From assembly GCA_902767355.1 (NCBI GenBank), contig CACXHG010000062.1, positions 1 to 23,644 on the forward strand: DNA of 23,644 nucleotides, written 5' to 3'. The notes below the pieces were generated by a model. That model was not told the origin of the DNA, searched no databases, and was given only the letters and a program-made list of their open reading frames with translations. Made by a program: the position numbers and the translations under genes. Source of the DNA: an uncultured Bacteroidia bacterium. Lineage in GTDB: Bacteria; Bacteroidota; Bacteroidia; Bacteroidales; UBA932. Shown in pieces: positions 1 through 7,613 of the stretch. Each line of letters starts with the position of its first letter. Positions within the stretch are counted from its first letter, which is position 1.

Positions 1-708
1 GATCCCGAGCGGGAAATGGCCTGCATCACCGAATACATATACAATAAGGCGGCCGGGGTCATCGTCATAAGCCCAAATACCGAAAACTTGCGGCAGTCTC
101 TCTACGAAGACCTCGCCATGACCATCCCTATGGCCTTCATCAACGCCTACCACCATATCGAAGGTGCCTGCTATGTCGCCAATGATGAGGCCGCAGGCGC
201 TCGCAAGGCTCTAAACTACCTGTACGGCCTCGGCCACCGCAGGCTCATGCTGGTCCGCGGCGGCCTGTCCGATTCCTACGAAATCAAGGAAAGAGCCTTC
301 CATCAGTTCCTGCAGGAAAATGGGCTGGCCCAGGGCAGCGTGCTGAACATCGGGAACGGCAACAGCGCAGACACCGTTGAAGCTACCGTCGAGCAGTTGC
401 TGCCCCGCTTGCAGAATTCCCGTCCCACGGCTATCCTCTGCTGCAATGACCTGATGGGCCTGGGCGCCGTCAACGCCTGCAAGCGCCTCGGGCTGCGCGT
501 GCCAGAGGACATCTCCGTCATCGGCTATGACAACACTCCTCCCGCCAAATACGTCGAGCCAAACCTCACCACCATGGATCAGAATATGTACGAGTTGGGA
601 CATAAAGCCGCCGAGGCTATCATCCACCAGATAAAGACCGGCGAGACGCAGGACATCACTTTGGAAAACAAGCTTATTGAAAGAGACTCCACCGGGCCGG
701 CCGTCTAA
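1..708 (+). CDS. HTH-less LacI-type ligand-binding protein, 3' part
   Basis: Continuation of the gene starting at 23423; position 1 is the first base of a codon (Asp46 of the joined 280-aa protein). The LacI/GalR core is complete: the AAGVIVIS strand, the GHRRLMLVRG inter-subdomain strand, the ILCCNDLMGLGAVNACKRLG helix, VPEDISVIGYDNTP, then the C-terminal LTTMDQNMYELGHKAAEAII segment and a closing LIERDST. All elements of a ligand-binding regulator core are there, only the DNA-binding domain is missing. A strong intrinsic terminator follows at 719-758. The nearest relative in the window is the HTH-bearing regulator at 870-1562, which faces it convergently and lacks the middle of this same domain. 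Confidence 0.85.
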   Translation, partial: DPEREMACITEYIYNKAAGVIVISPNTENLRQSLYEDLAMTIPMAFINAYHHIEGACYVANDEAAGARKALNYLYGLGHRRLMLVRGGLSDSYEIKERAFHQFLQENGLAQGSVLNIGNGNSADTVEATVEQLLPRLQNSRPTAILCCNDLMGLGAVNACKRLGLRVPEDISVIGYDNTPPAKYVEPNLTTMDQNMYELGHKAAEAIIHQIKTGETQDITLENKLIERDSTGPAV

Positions 709-718
709 ATACATAAAG

Positions 719-758
719 AAAAGTATCCTGGCATTGCAGATCATGCCAGGATACTTTT
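719..758. terminator. Intrinsic terminator between convergent LacI-type genes
   Basis: A perfect 16-bp stem (719-734 with 743-758) has an 8-base loop. It starts with AAAA and ends with TTTT, so it can work in both directions. It lies 11 bases after the stop of the HTH-less regulator and downstream of the convergent LacI-type gene. Confidence 0.9.
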
Positions 759-817
759 ATATCTGCGCCATCGGCGTTCAGCAAATCAGCACATCCCAGG
801 GGCTACGTGCCATTTTT

Positions 818-844
818 ACTTTCAACGTTATGCAAAGCTTTCAT
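818..844 (-). promoter_or_regulatory. Degenerate copy of the lac/gal composite operator
   Basis: On the minus strand a palindrome ATGAAAGCTTTGCAT (844-830) is followed, at the same spacing as in the four intact sites, by a half-site TTGAAAGT (825-818). No TATAAT lies 20 bp further on (the bases there are GGGATG), so this looks like a decayed or decoy site rather than a promoter. Confidence 0.4.
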
Positions 845-869
845 ATTTCCTCTGGCGTGGCGAAGGGAG

Positions 870-1562
870 CTATGCGGTAGTTTTTATCAGAAGTTGCGTG
901 ATGTTCGGGGAGAGAAAGGCAGGCAGCGTCTGGCTCAAGCGAATGTTCCTTATGACCAGATCGGCCGCTGCGCAGCCAAGTTGGAATATCTGTTGGTCAA
1001 AAACAGCTTGTTTCGGCGGGACTAAATTTGCTATACAGGTGTCGGCTCCCTCTGCGGCCATGGCATAGGAGACACCCTCTATCTCACGATAACCGTTGAT
1101 GAAGACCAGCGGCGTGCGGGCAGCCAGACGCTTGTAGAAAGCTTCCTCCTGGCTCTCCGTATCAGAGCTGATGATTATGATGCCGGCCACGTTGCGCGCT
1201 ATCAATTCCTTCGCTGCGGCCTGCTCCTGGGCGGGACCCTTGCGCGCGCAGGACAGAAGCAGGGAATACCTGCCGTTGCTGGCCGTCGCCTCGATGCCGT
1301 CTATGATTTTCGCGAAAAACATATTATAAAGGCCCGGCACCACCACGCCAATGGTCGTGGACTGCCTGAGGTTCAGCTCGCGAGCCTGGACGTTCGGCAC
1401 GTAATGCAGTTCGTCGATGGCGGCTTGCACGCGCTCGCGTGTCTTCTCGCTCACCGGATAGCTCTTGTTCACCACGCGGGAGACCGTTGCGACTGATACA
1501 CCGCATTTCCGGGCCACATCTATGATGGTAGCGTTCTTGTTTGTCGCTTCTTCCTCTGCCAT
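870..1562 (-). CDS. LacI/GalR-type regulator with an internally deleted sensor domain
   Basis: The 230-aa product has an intact N-terminal LacI HTH: TIIDVARKCGVSVATVSRVV, then a hinge region ending NVQARELNLRQ. The recognition helix resembles that of CcpA-type members, which bind GAAA-type palindromes. The core starts normally (TTIGVVVPGLYNMFFAKIIDG) but jumps from about residue 170 to the family C-terminus (FDQQIFQLGCAAADLVIRNI), missing about 100 residues against a usual 330-340. The reading frame stays open to a family-like end, so a product can be made. ATG 1562 has a GGGAGGGG ribosome site. It lies 64 bp after galT and is probably the last gene of the galKET operon. It may still bind operators but is unlikely to sense ligand normally. 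Confidence 0.85.
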   Translation of the reverse strand: MAEEEATNKNATIIDVARKCGVSVATVSRVVNKSYPVSEKTRERVQAAIDELHYVPNVQARELNLRQSTTIGVVVPGLYNMFFAKIIDGIEATASNGRYSLLLSCARKGPAQEQAAAKELIARNVAGIIIISSDTESQEEAFYKRLAARTPLVFINGYREIEGVSYAMAAEGADTCIANLVPPKQAVFDQQIFQLGCAAADLVIRNIRLSQTLPAFLSPNITQLLIKTTA

Positions 1563-1626
1563 TTGTCAGCCCCTCCCTTACGGACAAAGGACGGGGCAGC
1601 ACCTACGCCACCCCGCCCCTATCCTA

Positions 1627-3129
1627 TCATTTATTCACAGCCGCTACGAAGCGGTCAAAAGCCGCCAGACCCTGTTCGTCGCGCTTGAAGACACCGGCAT
1701 GGGCAAGTACAGTTGCAAAGACCTGCCCGATTTCCTTCTGCAAGACGGCCTTGACCTCGGCCTGCTGCACTTGCGGGTATTTCCGGCGCAGTTCTCTGTA
1801 CCAATCCGCATGGAGCGCAAGCCTTTCGTTATTCGAAATATCCTCCACGCCCTGCACCAGCAGGCTGCCCAGTTCTGCCATCTCCGTGCGCAGGCGCCCC
1901 GGCAGCACGGCCAGGCCCATCACCTCGATCAGGCCGATATTCTCCTTCTTGATATGATGGACTTCCGCATGAGGATGGAATAGGCCCAGCGGGTGCTCCT
2001 TGGTCGTGCGGTTGTTGCGCATCACCAGGTCGAACTCGTAGTCGCCGCGGCGGCGGCGGCCTATTGGCGTGATCGTGTTATGCGGCTCGCCCGCGCTCTC
2101 CGCCAGCACCTCCACGCTCGCATCGCTGTACGCTCGCCATTTGGCCAGGATTTTCTCGGCCAGGTCCAGCAGCTGCGCCCTGTTTGCGGAGCGAAGGCGC
2201 AGCGCTGACATCGGCCACTTGATGCGACCTGCCTTGACCTCGGGGAAGCCCTTGAAGCTGTATTCCTTTTCTACGGTGGCCTTTGCCATCGCGAATTCGT
2301 AATGGCCGCCCTGGTAATGGTCATGGGACAGGATGGAGCCGCCGACGATCGGCAGATCCGCATTGGAGCCTAAGAAGTAATGCGGCAGGTAGTCGAGGAA
2401 GTCTAAGATGTTTTCAAAGGTAGTGCGCGATACCTTCATCGGCACATGCTGCTCATTCAGCACGATGCAGTGCTCGTTGTAATAGGTGTACGGTGAATAC
2501 TGCAGATACCACGGCCTGCCTGCCAGCTGCAAGGGAATCAGGCGGTGCGTCTGGCGCGCCGGATGGACCGCATGGCCCGCAAAGCCCTCGTTCTCGCGGC
2601 AGAGCAGGCAGCGCGGATAGGAAGAAGACTTGACCTGCTTGGCCTTCGCGATGTCCCTCGGGTCCTTCTCCGGCTTGGAGAGGTTGATGGTCACATCCAG
2701 CTTGCCGTACTCCGTATCTGCCTGCCAGACGAGATTCTTCGCGATGCGGTCGGGACGTATATAGTTCGTAGCCTGGCTGAACTGGTAATAATGTTCCGTG
2801 GCCTTTTGCGGAGACTGCGCATAATCCGCGTCGAAGCAGCGGATGACCTCGGAAGGGCGTGGCGTCACGCAGTCCATAAGTGCCGTGTCGAAAAGGTCGC
2901 GCTCGTTCACCGTGTCCTCGATAAGGCCGGTCTGCACCGCATAGTCTAAGAGCTTGTCCAGAACTGGCTGCGCATAGGGCAGTTCCTCTGCCACCGCTTC
3001 TGGCACATACTCGTCCAGATGCAGCAGCGCGAGCAAACGGTTCGCCGCGTAATAGCGGTCCGCCTCCTCCAGCAAGCCTTGCTGCAAAGCGTAATTGAGC
3101 AAACGATTGATTTCCGTGCCGATGGACAT
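1627..3129 (-). CDS. galT: UTP--hexose-1-phosphate (galactose-1-phosphate) uridylyltransferase, Firmicutes type
   Basis: This is the third Leloir enzyme here. It moves UMP from UDP-glucose to galactose-1-phosphate, giving UDP-galactose and glucose-1-phosphate in the cytoplasm. The 500-aa length and the motifs SHDHYQGGHYEFAMAK (about residue 267) and HPHAEVHHIKKENIGLIEV are typical of the GalT2 branch of Bacillota, not the shorter E. coli GalT. A CLLCRENEGFAGHAVHPARQ segment is also characteristic. ATG 3129 follows a GAAGGGGAG ribosome site. It sits 35 bp after galE and 64 bp before the LacI-type gene, all in one direction, so cotranscription from the galK promoter is expected. No frameshift or missing motif is seen. 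Confidence 0.96.
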   Translation of the reverse strand: MSIGTEINRLLNYALQQGLLEEADRYYAANRLLALLHLDEYVPEAVAEELPYAQPVLDKLLDYAVQTGLIEDTVNERDLFDTALMDCVTPRPSEVIRCFDADYAQSPQKATEHYYQFSQATNYIRPDRIAKNLVWQADTEYGKLDVTINLSKPEKDPRDIAKAKQVKSSSYPRCLLCRENEGFAGHAVHPARQTHRLIPLQLAGRPWYLQYSPYTYYNEHCIVLNEQHVPMKVSRTTFENILDFLDYLPHYFLGSNADLPIVGGSILSHDHYQGGHYEFAMAKATVEKEYSFKGFPEVKAGRIKWPMSALRLRSANRAQLLDLAEKILAKWRAYSDASVEVLAESAGEPHNTITPIGRRRRGDYEFDLVMRNNRTTKEHPLGLFHPHAEVHHIKKENIGLIEVMGLAVLPGRLRTEMAELGSLLVQGVEDISNNERLALHADWYRELRRKYPQVQQAEVKAVLQKEIGQVFATVLAHAGVFKRDEQGLAAFDRFVAAVNK

Positions 3130-3164
3130 ATCTGCCGCTCCCCTTCTAAAAAATTATCTGTGCC

Positions 3165-4154
3165 TTAGTCCTGATAACCTTCAGGATGCTTTTGGTGCCA
3201 GTTCCATGCCGTGCCGATGACCTGCTCCACATCCGTGAACTGCGGCTGCCAGCCGAGCACCCTGCGCGCCTTGGCGCTGGAGGCGATGAGCTGCGCCGGG
3301 TCGCCTGCGCGGCGCGCCCCCATCTCGACCTTGATCTCGCGGCCCGTGGCCTTCTTAGCAGCTTCTATCATCTCTTTCACGCTGAAGCCCTGGCCGTTGC
3401 CGAGGTTGAAGATATTGCTCTCGCCGCCCTTGCGCAAATATTCCAGCGCCAGCACATGCGCGTCCGCCAAATCCACCACATGGATGTAGTCGCGCAGGCA
3501 GGTGCCGTCCGGCGTCGCGTAGTCATCGCCATAGACAGTGATATGGTCGCGCTTGCCGAGAGGCACTTGCAGGATCAGCGGAATCAGATGCGTCTCCGGG
3601 TGATGGTCCTCGCCAATGGAGCCGTCCGGCAGTGCCCCTGCCGCATTGAAGTAGCGCAGAGACACATAGCGCACGCCGTCTGCCTGGCTGACCCACTTCA
3701 TCATCTTCTCCATTGTACGCTTCGTCTCGCCGTAAGTATTGGTCGGCTCCGTCGGGTCGTCCTCCTCGATGGGCACGCGCTTCGGCTCGCCATAGACGGC
3801 TGCCGTGGAGGAAAAGACAATCTTGTCCACGCCGTGCCTGACCATGCCCTCCAGCAAGACCTGCATGCCGTACACATTATTGTTGAAGTATTTCAGCGGC
3901 TTCTCCATGCTCTCGCCCACCAGAGAATTGGCCGCGAAATGGATGACCGCTTCAATCTTGTTCTCGGTGAAAATTTTGTCCAGCACAGCGGCATCGCGGA
4001 TATCGCCCTCGTAGAACTTGGCAGCCGGATTCAGGGCGCTACGGTGGCCAGTCTGCAAGTTATCGACGATGACGACCTCCTCGCCCTTCGCGACCAACTG
4101 ATGCACCGCATGGGAACCGATATAGCCTGCGCCGCCGCATACCAAAATTGACAT
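3165..4154 (-). CDS. galE: UDP-glucose 4-epimerase
   Basis: It interconverts UDP-galactose and UDP-glucose with bound NAD in the cytoplasm, recycling UDP-glucose for GalT. The 329-aa protein starts MSILVCGGAGYIGSHAVHQL, containing the Rossmann GxxGxxG motif. The catalytic Ser/Tyr/Lys set is visible in FSSTAAVYG and TYGETKRTMEKM, and YVSLRYFNAAGA and LGWQP are family marks. The frame is open upstream to 4196, but ATG 4154 is chosen because AAAGGAG lies 8 bases before it and the Rossmann fold begins at once. It is the second gene of the galKET operon, 51 bp after galK. Confidence 0.96.
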   Translation of the reverse strand: MSILVCGGAGYIGSHAVHQLVAKGEEVVIVDNLQTGHRSALNPAAKFYEGDIRDAAVLDKIFTENKIEAVIHFAANSLVGESMEKPLKYFNNNVYGMQVLLEGMVRHGVDKIVFSSTAAVYGEPKRVPIEEDDPTEPTNTYGETKRTMEKMMKWVSQADGVRYVSLRYFNAAGALPDGSIGEDHHPETHLIPLILQVPLGKRDHITVYGDDYATPDGTCLRDYIHVVDLADAHVLALEYLRKGGESNIFNLGNGQGFSVKEMIEAAKKATGREIKVEMGARRAGDPAQLIASSAKARRVLGWQPQFTDVEQVIGTAWNWHQKHPEGYQD

Positions 4155-4205
4155 GATGCTCTCTCCTTTTATTTCAAGCCAAACAATTTTGTCCACTATG
4201 CCAAA

Positions 4206-5375
4206 TTACAGGCGATGTGTGCCGTCAGCGATGCTCGCGACATAAAAGCTTGGAGCATAGCCAATGGCCTCCTCATAGGCCTTGCCCACATTTGCCTTGA
4301 AAGCCTCGACCGCCTCGTTCTGCACCAGGCTGACCGTGCAGCCGCCAAAACCGGCGCCGGTCATGCGCGAGCCGATGACCCCCGGCTGCTGCCAGGCAAG
4401 CTCCACCAGCGTGTCCAGTTCCTTGCCCGTCACATCGTAATCGTCGCGCAGGGACACATGCGACGCGTCCATCAGGCGGCCGAACTCGGCCACGTCGCTG
4501 TTCTCCAAAGCCTTTACCGCCGCCAAGGTGCGCTGGTTCTCATAGACTGCATGGCGGGCGCGCTGGCGCTCCAAGTGCTCCGAGATATGGCCGGCCAGCT
4601 TGTCGTACTCCGGATTCGTCAACTCGCCGAGCGCTTTGAGTTCCGGGCGCACCTCCCGCAGCTCGTTCAGCGCGTGCTCGCACTGGGCACGGCGCACATT
4701 ATAAGCGGAAGAAGCGAGGCTGTGCGGCTTGTTCGTGTTCGTGATCACGATGCTCGCATTCTCCAGCGCGAGCTTGCTGTAACGGTACTCCAACGTATTG
4801 CAGTCGAGCAGGATGGCGCAGTCCTTCCTGCCCATGCCCACCGCGAACTGATCCATGATGCCGCAGTTCACGCCGACGAAAACATTTTCAGCCCGCTGCG
4901 CCAGCTTCACCATCTCCACCATATCCAGTCCGAAGCCGAAAGCCTCGTTCAGGATGACCGCCATCAGCACCTCTAAGGAAGCAGAGGAAGATAGGCCAGA
5001 ACCGCCCGGCAAAGTGCTGCCGATTGCTATGTCGAAACCGTGGCTGCATTTATGCCCGGCTTCCTCGAACATGCTGACGACTCCCATAAGATAATTCGCC
5101 CAATCCTTAGTTGCGTCATGCTTGAGCCCGGACATTTCAAATCCGATGATGCCTTTATCTGCCAGATTGACCGAGAACACATTGGTCTTCATATCATCAC
5201 GATCAGCTACCAGCGCATAGGTGCCAAGCGAAATCGCACAGGGGAAGACATGGCCGCCGTTGTAGTCCGTATGCTCACCGATTAGATTCACCCGTCCTGG
5301 TGAGAAAAAGGCACGAGTCTTTTTGTCGCCAAACCTCTCCATAAAGACTGTTTTCATTTTTGCCAGCATATCCAT
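4206..5375 (-). CDS. galK: Galactokinase
   Basis: It phosphorylates alpha-D-galactose at C1 with ATP, the entry step of the Leloir pathway. The 389-aa length is normal for the GHMP kinase family. Motifs in order: GRVNLIGEHTDYNGGHVFP (galactokinase signature, about residue 28), LPGGSGLSSSASLEV (ATP-binding GHMP loop, about 124), GVNCGIMDQFAVGMG (catalytic Asp region, about 170) and GSRMTGAGFGGCTV near the C-terminus. ATG 5375 follows AGGAGG at 8 bases. It is the first gene of galKET-lacI and is driven by the composite promoter at 5459-5511. Lactose entering by the PTS gives galactose-6-phosphate, not galactose, so this enzyme needs another galactose source or a phosphatase. Confidence 0.97.
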   Translation of the reverse strand: MDMLAKMKTVFMERFGDKKTRAFFSPGRVNLIGEHTDYNGGHVFPCAISLGTYALVADRDDMKTNVFSVNLADKGIIGFEMSGLKHDATKDWANYLMGVVSMFEEAGHKCSHGFDIAIGSTLPGGSGLSSSASLEVLMAVILNEAFGFGLDMVEMVKLAQRAENVFVGVNCGIMDQFAVGMGRKDCAILLDCNTLEYRYSKLALENASIVITNTNKPHSLASSAYNVRRAQCEHALNELREVRPELKALGELTNPEYDKLAGHISEHLERQRARHAVYENQRTLAAVKALENSDVAEFGRLMDASHVSLRDDYDVTGKELDTLVELAWQQPGVIGSRMTGAGFGGCTVSLVQNEAVEAFKANVGKAYEEAIGYAPSFYVASIADGTHRL

Positions 5376-5458
5376 AAGGCTTGCCTCCTAATTAATTGAA
5401 AGGAATAAACTGTAAACTTTTTTGCCGTTTTCTCATTCATCACTTACCTTGCAGAATC

Positions 5459-5511
5459 ATTATAGCAAAATCCACGTCCCTACAGTTTCCAAGTCATGAA
5501 AACATTTTCAT
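5459..5511 (-). promoter_or_regulatory. galK promoter with LacI/CcpA-type operator
   Basis: Minus-strand reading: the palindrome ATGAAAATGTTTTCAT (5511-5496), 3 bp, a half-site TTGGAAAC (5492-5485), 20 bp, then a perfect TATAAT (5464-5459). No TTGACA-like -35 box lies 16-18 bp before the -10. The same layout is seen at lacF, lacE and the HTH-less regulator. Confidence 0.75.
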
Positions 5512-5525
5512 TGCTTATGGAAATG

Positions 5526-5575
5526 AAAAAGAGGTTGCTGGCCAACGCATAGCATAACGCGTTGGTGCAGCAGCC
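5526..5575 (-). terminator. Terminator of the rpiR-HAD operon
   Basis: The stem CCAACGC/GCGTTGG (5542-5548 with 5559-5565) is extended by GCTG/CAGC, and on the minus strand it runs into CTTTTT (5531-5526). It lies about 45 bp after the stop of the HAD gene and ahead of the galK promoter. Confidence 0.8.
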
Positions 5576-5620
5576 CCTACTCAAACGGAAAAGAAGAAAA
5601 CGTCTATTTATGAAATAATT

Positions 5621-6253
5621 TTACATCAGCAGAGCCTGCTGGAGTTCCTCACAGGAATGGAAAATCCTGTCTGCCTCGATGCGGTCCTTGTCCGGCGTCC
5701 AAGCAAGCAGGCCAGCACCAAATCCTGCCGCCCTGGCTGCGGCCATATCTGTCGGCATATCGCCTATGAAGAGGCATTCTGAAGGACTGGCTCCGGTCTG
5801 CTCAGCGTAATAGAGCAACGGGTCCGCTTCGGGCTTGTGCTTCTCTGTCATGTCAGCCACCACTACGAGACCCATGAAACGCTCCAAGTGGAAATGCGGG
5901 AAGAAGGCATCGTATTCCTGCTGGGTGCGCGAGGTCGCAGCACCTATGGACAGCCCGGCCTCCTTCAGCCTGCGCAGCAATTCCTCCGTGCCGGGATAGA
6001 ATGTTGCTTCGGAGGCAACAAGATGATAATCCTCAAACCACTGCTGCTGGAACTCCTCCGCATCCACGCCCGTTACCCCGAGTCCGGCCAGCGACTCTAT
6101 GGTCGGCAGGCCGAAGACCTTCCGTACCTCCTCCAGCGTGAATTCATATCCATAACGGCGCAGCGTATGCTGCCAGGTCTTCAGGCAGGGCAGCTCCGAA
6201 TCGATAAGCGTGCCGTCCAGGTCAAAGACGATATGTTCATATTTTCTGCTCAT
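5621..6253 (-). CDS. HAD-superfamily (subfamily IA) sugar-phosphate phosphatase
   Basis: A 210-aa soluble phosphohydrolase of the phosphoglycolate-phosphatase/beta-phosphoglucomutase type. Motif I is FDLDGTLIDSE (nucleophile Asp11 and acid Asp13), a helical C1 cap follows (about 20-85), motif II is AATSR (about 106), the motif III Lys lies in TEKHKPEADP (about 139), and motif IV is LFIGDMPTDMAAARAAG (about 165). ATG 6253 follows AGGAGG at 8 bases, and the gene is 19 bp after the RpiR regulator, so the two form an operon. Substrate cannot be read from sequence. From context (lactose PTS, Leloir enzymes, no lacABCD) galactose-6-phosphate is an attractive candidate; this is inference. A mutase role is possible but less likely. 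Confidence 0.9.
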   Translation of the reverse strand: MSRKYEHIVFDLDGTLIDSELPCLKTWQHTLRRYGYEFTLEEVRKVFGLPTIESLAGLGVTGVDAEEFQQQWFEDYHLVASEATFYPGTEELLRRLKEAGLSIGAATSRTQQEYDAFFPHFHLERFMGLVVVADMTEKHKPEADPLLYYAEQTGASPSECLFIGDMPTDMAAARAAGFGAGLLAWTPDKDRIEADRIFHSCEELQQALLM

Positions 6254-6272
6254 GGTAGATTCCTCCTATGAA

Positions 6273-7094
6273 TCAGCTTTCAACTTGAAAATAGTGCTTG
6301 CTCCGCTGGGCGGCTTGCTTGCGAGCCGCTTTATCATGTTCCTCCTGCAGCTCCTGTGACAAATAATCGATCAGGATGCGGGAGATGACGTACAACGGCA
6401 GGCGCGAGGCCGCATCGACGCTGCGGATGGAAACGTGCTGGTGGCGGTAGCCGAAGACAGTCCGGTGCGCCAACTGCGCGAGCGGACTGTCCGGCGGCCC
6501 GCAGGTGATGGTGATGAGACGTCCGCCGCGCGATAAAGCGTTCTCTGCAGCACTGACAAGCTCCGGCGTCTTGCCGGAAAGGGTGAAGATGACGACCAGC
6601 TCATGGGGCTTCGCGTTGCTTGTGATTTCCTGCATGGTGGCGGCATCTGAGTTGGCGAAGACGTTGCAGCCCAAAAGCTGCAGCTTAAGGGCAAATTCCT
6701 CCGCCACATGCTCAGACAGCCCGCGTGACAGCAGGTAGATGCGGGGAGCCGTGCGCAGTTCCTTGACCACAGAGAGCACAATCTCTTGACTGAGGTGGTC
6801 TATTGTGCGTGTCACCTCCAGCAGGGATTTATTGAAGATCTCATTTACTGCGAGGCTGTCATGTCCTGCCGACTCCGTTTCCCGGGCCACGCGATAGCGC
6901 AGCTCGGCAAAGCCGGAGAAACCGCACTTCTTGATGGTGCGGGAGACCGTGGCCGGCGAGGAGTACGTAGCCTCTGCGACATCGGTGATGGACATGCGCA
7001 TGATGTCCTCAACATGCGCATTAAGGAAAGTGATGACCGTATGCTCCGTCTCGGTCAGGTGCTTGTGGAAGTTCTGGTCAATCTTGATGAGCAT
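6273..7094 (-). CDS. RpiR-family transcriptional regulator (HTH + SIS)
   Basis: The product (273 aa) has an N-terminal HTH_6 domain (LTETEHTVITFLNAHVEDIM, then SITDVAEATYSSPATVSRTI and KKCGFSGFAELR) and a C-terminal SIS sugar-phosphate-binding domain (IYLLSRGLSEHVAEEFALKL, VVIFTLSGKTPELVSA, GGRLITITCGP). Such proteins sense phosphosugars and act as repressors or activators. The frame is open to 7166, but ATG 7094 is chosen: GGAGG lies 8 bases upstream, whereas the upstream in-frame ATG at 7136 overlaps the promoter's TATAAT. It is divergent from lacFG and heads an operon with the HAD phosphatase, so lactose-6-phosphate or galactose-6-phosphate are reasonable effectors (inferred). Confidence 0.92.
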   Translation of the reverse strand: MLIKIDQNFHKHLTETEHTVITFLNAHVEDIMRMSITDVAEATYSSPATVSRTIKKCGFSGFAELRYRVARETESAGHDSLAVNEIFNKSLLEVTRTIDHLSQEIVLSVVKELRTAPRIYLLSRGLSEHVAEEFALKLQLLGCNVFANSDAATMQEITSNAKPHELVVIFTLSGKTPELVSAAENALSRGGRLITITCGPPDSPLAQLAHRTVFGYRHQHVSIRSVDAASRLPLYVISRILIDYLSQELQEEHDKAARKQAAQRSKHYFQVES

Positions 7095-7136
7095 GGCTAA
7101 GACCTCCGAATATTCGTTGATGCTCTTGCTGGGCAT

Positions 7137-7166
7137 ATTATAACGCCGCCGCTTCAAGCAACGCAA
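7137..7166 (-). promoter_or_regulatory. rpiR-HAD promoter
   Basis: On the minus strand TTGCGT (7166-7161), 18 bp, TATAAT (7142-7137). It has a usable -35 box, unlike the composite lac/gal promoters, and does not share their operator spacing. It lies 15 bp from the lacF operator, so the divergent units could influence each other. Confidence 0.65.
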
Positions 7167-7181
7167 TGCCTCAGGCTCTGT

Positions 7182-7234
7182 TTGGAAGCGTTTTCAAAAG
7201 ATGAAAACCACTGCCGTTTGCCATGCGCTATAAT
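7182..7234 (+). promoter_or_regulatory. lacFG promoter with LacI/CcpA-type operator
   Basis: TTGGAAGCGTTTTCAA (7182-7197) fits the classical cre consensus including the central CG. After 3 bp comes ATGAAAAC (7201-7208), then 20 bp and TATAAT (7229-7234). No -35 box is visible at 16-18 bp. The layout is identical in length (53 bp) to those at galK, lacE and the HTH-less regulator. Confidence 0.8.
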
Positions 7235-7285
7235 AGCATCATAAGCGAAAAGCAATCGACGTGCAGTAAAGAAAGGACGAGCAAA

Positions 7286-7603
7286 ATGGCAATGACGAAA
7301 GACGATATGGCAATGATGGCAATGGAAATCGTGGCATATTCCGGCGACGCGCGCACAAAGTACCTGGAGGCCATGGACAAGATTGCCGATAAGGATTTTT
7401 CCGGTGCCGCTGCACTGATCAAGGAAGGCGATGAACTCATACTCTCCGCGCATAACCAGCAGACCGAGCTCATTACTAAGGAAGCGCAGGGCGAGGACAT
7501 CGAGATTGGCTTCCTTACTGTGCATGCCCAGGACCATCTGATGACGGCGATGCTCCTGTCGGACATTGACAAGCGGCTTGTGAAGATTTTCCAGAAGGCG
7601 TGA
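7286..7603 (+). CDS. lacF: PTS lactose-specific EIIA component
   Basis: The 105-aa cytoplasmic EIIA-Lac accepts phosphate from HPr on a histidine and hands it to the EIIB domain of LacE. The fold marks are MAMEIVAYSGDARTKYLEAM near the start, SAHNQQTELI, and the active-site segment TVHAQDHLMTAMLL, whose first His (about residue 80) is the phosphorylated one. The frame is open upstream to 7223, but ATG 7286 is chosen because the family N-terminus begins there and GAAAGGAC precedes it. It is followed immediately by lacG, so the two are cotranscribed and probably translationally coupled. The length is normal for the family. Confidence 0.95.
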   Translation: MAMTKDDMAMMAMEIVAYSGDARTKYLEAMDKIADKDFSGAAALIKEGDELILSAHNQQTELITKEAQGEDIEIGFLTVHAQDHLMTAMLLSDIDKRLVKIFQKA

Positions 7604-7613
7604 GGTGAAGAAC

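Noticed and set aside
3186..4976. Long plus-strand frames opposite galE and galK
   Set aside because: Mirror frames of well-conserved Leloir genes; products are Leu/Arg/His-rich with no motif and no ribosome site.
5621..6253. Calling the HAD protein beta-phosphoglucomutase
   Set aside because: No maltose or trehalose phosphorylase is nearby and the motif I region reads DLDGTLIDSE as in phosphatases; the substrate stays open.
7182..7197. Explaining the palindromes only as ordinary CcpA cre sites
   Set aside because: The lacF site fits cre well and CcpA may bind it. But the constant position, the third half-site, the missing -35 boxes and a plasmid LacI-type HTH protein are not explained by generic cre sites alone, so the wider finding was kept.
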